From positions 1 to 7,756 of the forward strand of contig DANA01000019.1 in assembly GCA_002508495.1 (NCBI GenBank): a DNA stretch of 7,756 nucleotides, given 5' to 3'. This DNA is from Methanoregula sp. UBA276 (GTDB lineage Archaea; Halobacteriota; Methanomicrobia; Methanomicrobiales; Methanospirillaceae). A program made the translations under genes and the position numbers. This document shows, one piece after another, positions 6,244 through 7,756 of the stretch (positions are counted from its first letter, which is position 1; each line of letters opens with the position of its first letter). The notes under the pieces are model-generated. The model made no database searches. It worked only from the letters and a program-made list of their open reading frames with translations, and had not been told where the DNA came from.

Positions 6244-6282
6244 AAAAAGGGGGTGCAAAGCACCGGCCTTTCACGCCGGTGC
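6244..6282 (-). terminator. Hairpin plus T-tract after the aquaporin gene
   Basis: A perfect 8-bp inverted repeat (GCACCGGC at 6282-6275, GCCGGTGC at 6267-6260) with a 7-base loop spans the aquaporin stop codon at 6273-6271. On the minus strand it is followed by TTT and, after a C-rich stretch, TTTTT (6248-6244). It looks like an intrinsic terminator that isolates aqp from the heme operon, or attenuates read-through into it. Confidence 0.6.
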
Positions 6283-6969
6283 TGCGGTACCTTCGATCAG
6301 GTATTTCCAGACAAAAGCCGCGATGACCGCACCCATTACGGGAGCGATGATGAACATCCAGAGCTGGGCAAGTGCCGTGCCTCCGACGATAAGGGCCGGG
6401 CCGAGGCTCCGGGCCGGGTTGACCGAAGTGCCGGTGATCATGATGCCGACAATGTGGACAAGCGTAAGCGAAAGGCCGATTGCGATACCGGCAAACCCGG
6501 CAGGGGCCGCTTTACTGGTTGCCCCGAACACGACAATCAGGAAGACAAAGGTCAGCACAATCTCGGCAATAAACCCTGCCATCAGGGAGTAGCCGCCGGG
6601 CGATGCAGCCCCGTAGCCGTTCTGGCCGAGGCCGTTTACGGCGATATCGTATCCCGGCATACCCGAAGCAACAACCAGGAGGAGCGCGGCAGCAATGATG
6701 GCGCCGATACACTGGACAATGATGTAGATCGCGGCATCCTTTCCGGAGATCTTCTTGTTCACGAGCATCGCAACCGTGATGGCCGGGTTGATATGGCAGC
6801 CCGATACCGGGCCGATGGCATAGACCATGACGAGCACGGCAAGGCCAAATGCGAACGCTATACCAAGGACGCCAAGGGACGCTCCCGCAATGACTGCTGC
6901 CCCGCAGCCAAAAAAGACAAGAACGAACGTACCGAGGAGTTCTGCCAGATATTTTTGCGTATCACTCAT
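6271..6969 (-). CDS. Aquaporin (MIP family channel, AqpZ-like filter)
   Basis: A six-helix membrane channel of 232 residues for water or small neutral solutes. Both pore signatures are present: HINPAIT (N61-P62-A63) and SVNPARS (N184-P185-A186-R187). Aligning by eye to E. coli AqpZ, the aromatic/arginine filter is F41, H172, T181 and R187, that is Phe-His-Thr-Arg as in orthodox water channels. Methanothermobacter AqpM instead has Ile and Ser at the His and Thr positions (family knowledge), so this is not an AqpM-type wide filter. The ATG at 6969 follows a GAGGT ribosome site (6981-6977). It ends in a strong hairpin 67 bp before ahbD. It diverges from katG, so a role in osmotic balance or peroxide passage under stress is possible but unproved. 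Confidence 0.94.
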   Translation of the reverse strand: MSDTQKYLAELLGTFVLVFFGCGAAVIAGASLGVLGIAFAFGLAVLVMVYAIGPVSGCHINPAITVAMLVNKKISGKDAAIYIIVQCIGAIIAAALLLVVASGMPGYDIAVNGLGQNGYGAASPGGYSLMAGFIAEIVLTFVFLIVVFGATSKAAPAGFAGIAIGLSLTLVHIVGIMITGTSVNPARSLGPALIVGGTALAQLWMFIIAPVMGAVIAAFVWKYLIEGTAAPA

Positions 6970-6976
6970 ATCTATA

Positions 6977-6981
6977 ACCTC
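6977..6981 (-). promoter_or_regulatory. Shine-Dalgarno of the aquaporin gene
   Basis: GAGGT lies seven bases before the ATG at 6969. A weak TATA-like TATTAT at 7034-7029 would give a transcript with a leader of about 37 bases that includes it. Confidence 0.5.
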
Positions 6982-7298
6982 GAAAGACGATTGCCCCGCA
7001 ACCGTTGATTGCTCTTCTGCCGTTGCAGATAATAGGTGTATCGGTCACAGGGAGATGCAGTCGCGATCCCCCATGGATTTTCCCGGGTCGCCGGGTATGG
7101 GGTGGCGAAGGCATGGACAAACCGCCCTGCGGGATCATCCGGGATCTAAAATGACGAAAAACCTGATCTCTGGCACCCGTACGCAAATCACCGCCAGCCA
7201 GCCGGTGATCCGGTCCACGAGCCGGGAAACCCCCAACCACGTAAACCTGCCATGAGGCGAAGGTTAATGAATCCGCAGGGATTAGTCACCATAACGTG
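6982..7298. other. Intergenic region between aqp and katG
   Basis: No convincing gene is visible. It holds a possible aqp promoter (minus-strand TATTAT at 7034-7029), a GGAT-C-ATCC palindrome at 7132-7140, and an AATCC-GCAG-GGATT palindrome at 7270-7283. An ATG at 7151 opens a 34-codon plus-strand frame ending at 7255 (MTKNLISGTRTQ...), preceded by an AT-rich ATCTAAA but without a ribosome site or recognisable motif; I do not call it a gene. The region is long enough to regulate both divergent genes. Confidence 0.5.
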
Positions 7299-7330
7299 CG
7301 GATGGGTTATCCTTTTCGGATGGAACATCC
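7299..7330 (+). promoter_or_regulatory. Tandem palindromic repeats, likely katG operator
   Basis: Two 14-bp elements, CGGATGGGTTATCC (7299-7312) and CGGATGGAACATCC (7317-7330), agree at 11 of 14 positions and start 18 bp apart. Each is a partial palindrome of GGAT(G) and (C)ATCC. The first includes GTTATC, the best TATA candidate for katG (centre about 7308, start site near 7334), so a protein bound here would cover the promoter. This is inference from sequence; the binding protein is unknown. Confidence 0.5.
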
Positions 7331-7361
7331 TGAACCGAGATAAGAAGGATGGTTAACACAA

Positions 7362-7756
7362 ATGAGCGATGAAAACAGATCCCCTGGTACCGGCATGGGG
7401 AACCGGCCTGCAACCGGCCGGGGACCCGCGATCCGGGACTGGTGGCCAAACCAGCTGAACCTTAAGGTTCTCCACCAGCACTCCCCCCTCGCCAACCCGA
7501 TGGGCGGCCAGTTCAACTATGCTGAGGAATTTAAAACACTCGATTTTCCTGCCTTGAAAGCAGACCTGCGGGCGCTGATGACCGATTCAAAGGACTGGTG
7601 GCCGGCGGACTTTGGTCACTACGGGGGCCTCATCATCCGCATGGCATGGCATTCTGCCGGCACGTACCGCCTGGGCGACGGCCGTGGTGGTGCCGGTTCC
7701 GCCCAGCAGCGGTTCCCCCCGCTCAACAGCTGGCCGGACAACGTGAACCTGGACAA
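7362..7756 (+). CDS. katG: Catalase-peroxidase KatG, N-terminal part (cut by window edge)
   Basis: A bifunctional heme enzyme that destroys hydrogen peroxide by catalase and peroxidase reactions. The visible 131 codons match the start of the N-terminal, heme-binding domain: NQLNLKVLHQHSPLANPMG, ALMTDSKDWWPADFGHYG, RMAWHSAGTYR and LNSWPDNVNLD. R93, W96 and H97 are the distal heme residues, and W96 is the tryptophan expected to form the Met-Tyr-Trp adduct needed for catalase activity. D126 corresponds to the access-channel aspartate of M. tuberculosis KatG (Asp137). KatG proteins are usually above 700 residues, so most lies outside the window; no disruption is seen. ATG 7362 is the only ATG after an in-frame stop at 7341-7343, with a modest ribosome site (AAGGATGG, 7345-7352). 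The enzyme needs heme b, the product of the neighbouring ahb operon. Confidence 0.96.
   Translation, partial: MSDENRSPGTGMGNRPATGRGPAIRDWWPNQLNLKVLHQHSPLANPMGGQFNYAEEFKTLDFPALKADLRALMTDSKDWWPADFGHYGGLIIRMAWHSAGTYRLGDGRGGAGSAQQRFPPLNSWPDNVNLD

Noticed and set aside
6205..6258. Upstream TTG start adding 18 residues to AhbD
   Set aside because: It lies in the terminator/promoter region, upstream of the TATA-like box, and the added residues do not resemble the family N-terminus.
6253..7008. 251-codon plus-strand ORF
   Set aside because: It is antisense to the aquaporin gene and its highly charged, low-complexity product shows no family features.
7151..7255. 34-codon plus-strand ORF in the katG upstream region
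   Set aside because: It has no ribosome site or known motif; it is mentioned under the intergenic region but is not supported as a gene.
1..7756. tRNA or rRNA genes, CRISPR repeats, insertion sequences or attachment sites
   Set aside because: I looked for cloverleaf-like stems, regularly spaced repeats, transposase motifs and terminal inverted repeats and found none.

Overview
The window looks like a chromosomal segment of a methanogenic euryarchaeon with fairly high G+C, most plausibly of the Methanomicrobiales type. The evidence is archaeal: a geranylgeranyl reductase for ether lipids paired with a small 2x[4Fe-4S] ferredoxin, an archaeal-type RNase HII, archaeal TATA-like boxes just upstream of several starts, and the siroheme-dependent (Ahb) heme route. 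The genus is inference; no rRNA or methanogenesis gene is present.

Layout, left to right. (1) 1-27: the first nine codons of a possible membrane protein leaving the left edge on the minus strand. (2) 100-741 (-) RNase HII, and 797-1465 (+) a single-module TrkA/KtrA-type RCK protein; the two diverge from a 55-bp gap with one palindromic TATA-like box. (3) 2816-1454 (-): ferredoxin and geranylgeranyl reductase, overlapping by 11 nt, for saturation of archaeal membrane lipids. The reductase and trkA converge and overlap by 12 nt. (4) 6204-2911 (-): four overlapping genes, ahbD, ahbA, ahbB and ahbC, encoding every step from siroheme to heme b. (5) 6969-6271 (-): an AqpZ-like aquaporin that ends in a hairpin/T-tract terminator. 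(6) 6970-7361: a 392-bp intergenic region with a pair of GGAT...ATCC palindromes. (7) 7362-7756 (+): the first 131 codons of the heme enzyme catalase-peroxidase KatG, cut by the window edge.

How the genes fit together. AhbA/AhbB decarboxylate siroheme to 12,18-didecarboxysiroheme, AhbC removes the acetate side chains to give Fe-coproporphyrin III, and AhbD oxidatively decarboxylates this to heme. KatG, just across the aquaporin gene, needs heme b. The right half therefore reads as a heme supply-and-use block for peroxide defence, possibly with the aquaporin as a water or peroxide pore (inference). I see no wholly unknown system. The best leads are the ahb-aqp-katG linkage, the operator-like repeats at katG, the shared rnhB/trkA TATA box, and the cysteine-rich insert in AhbD.
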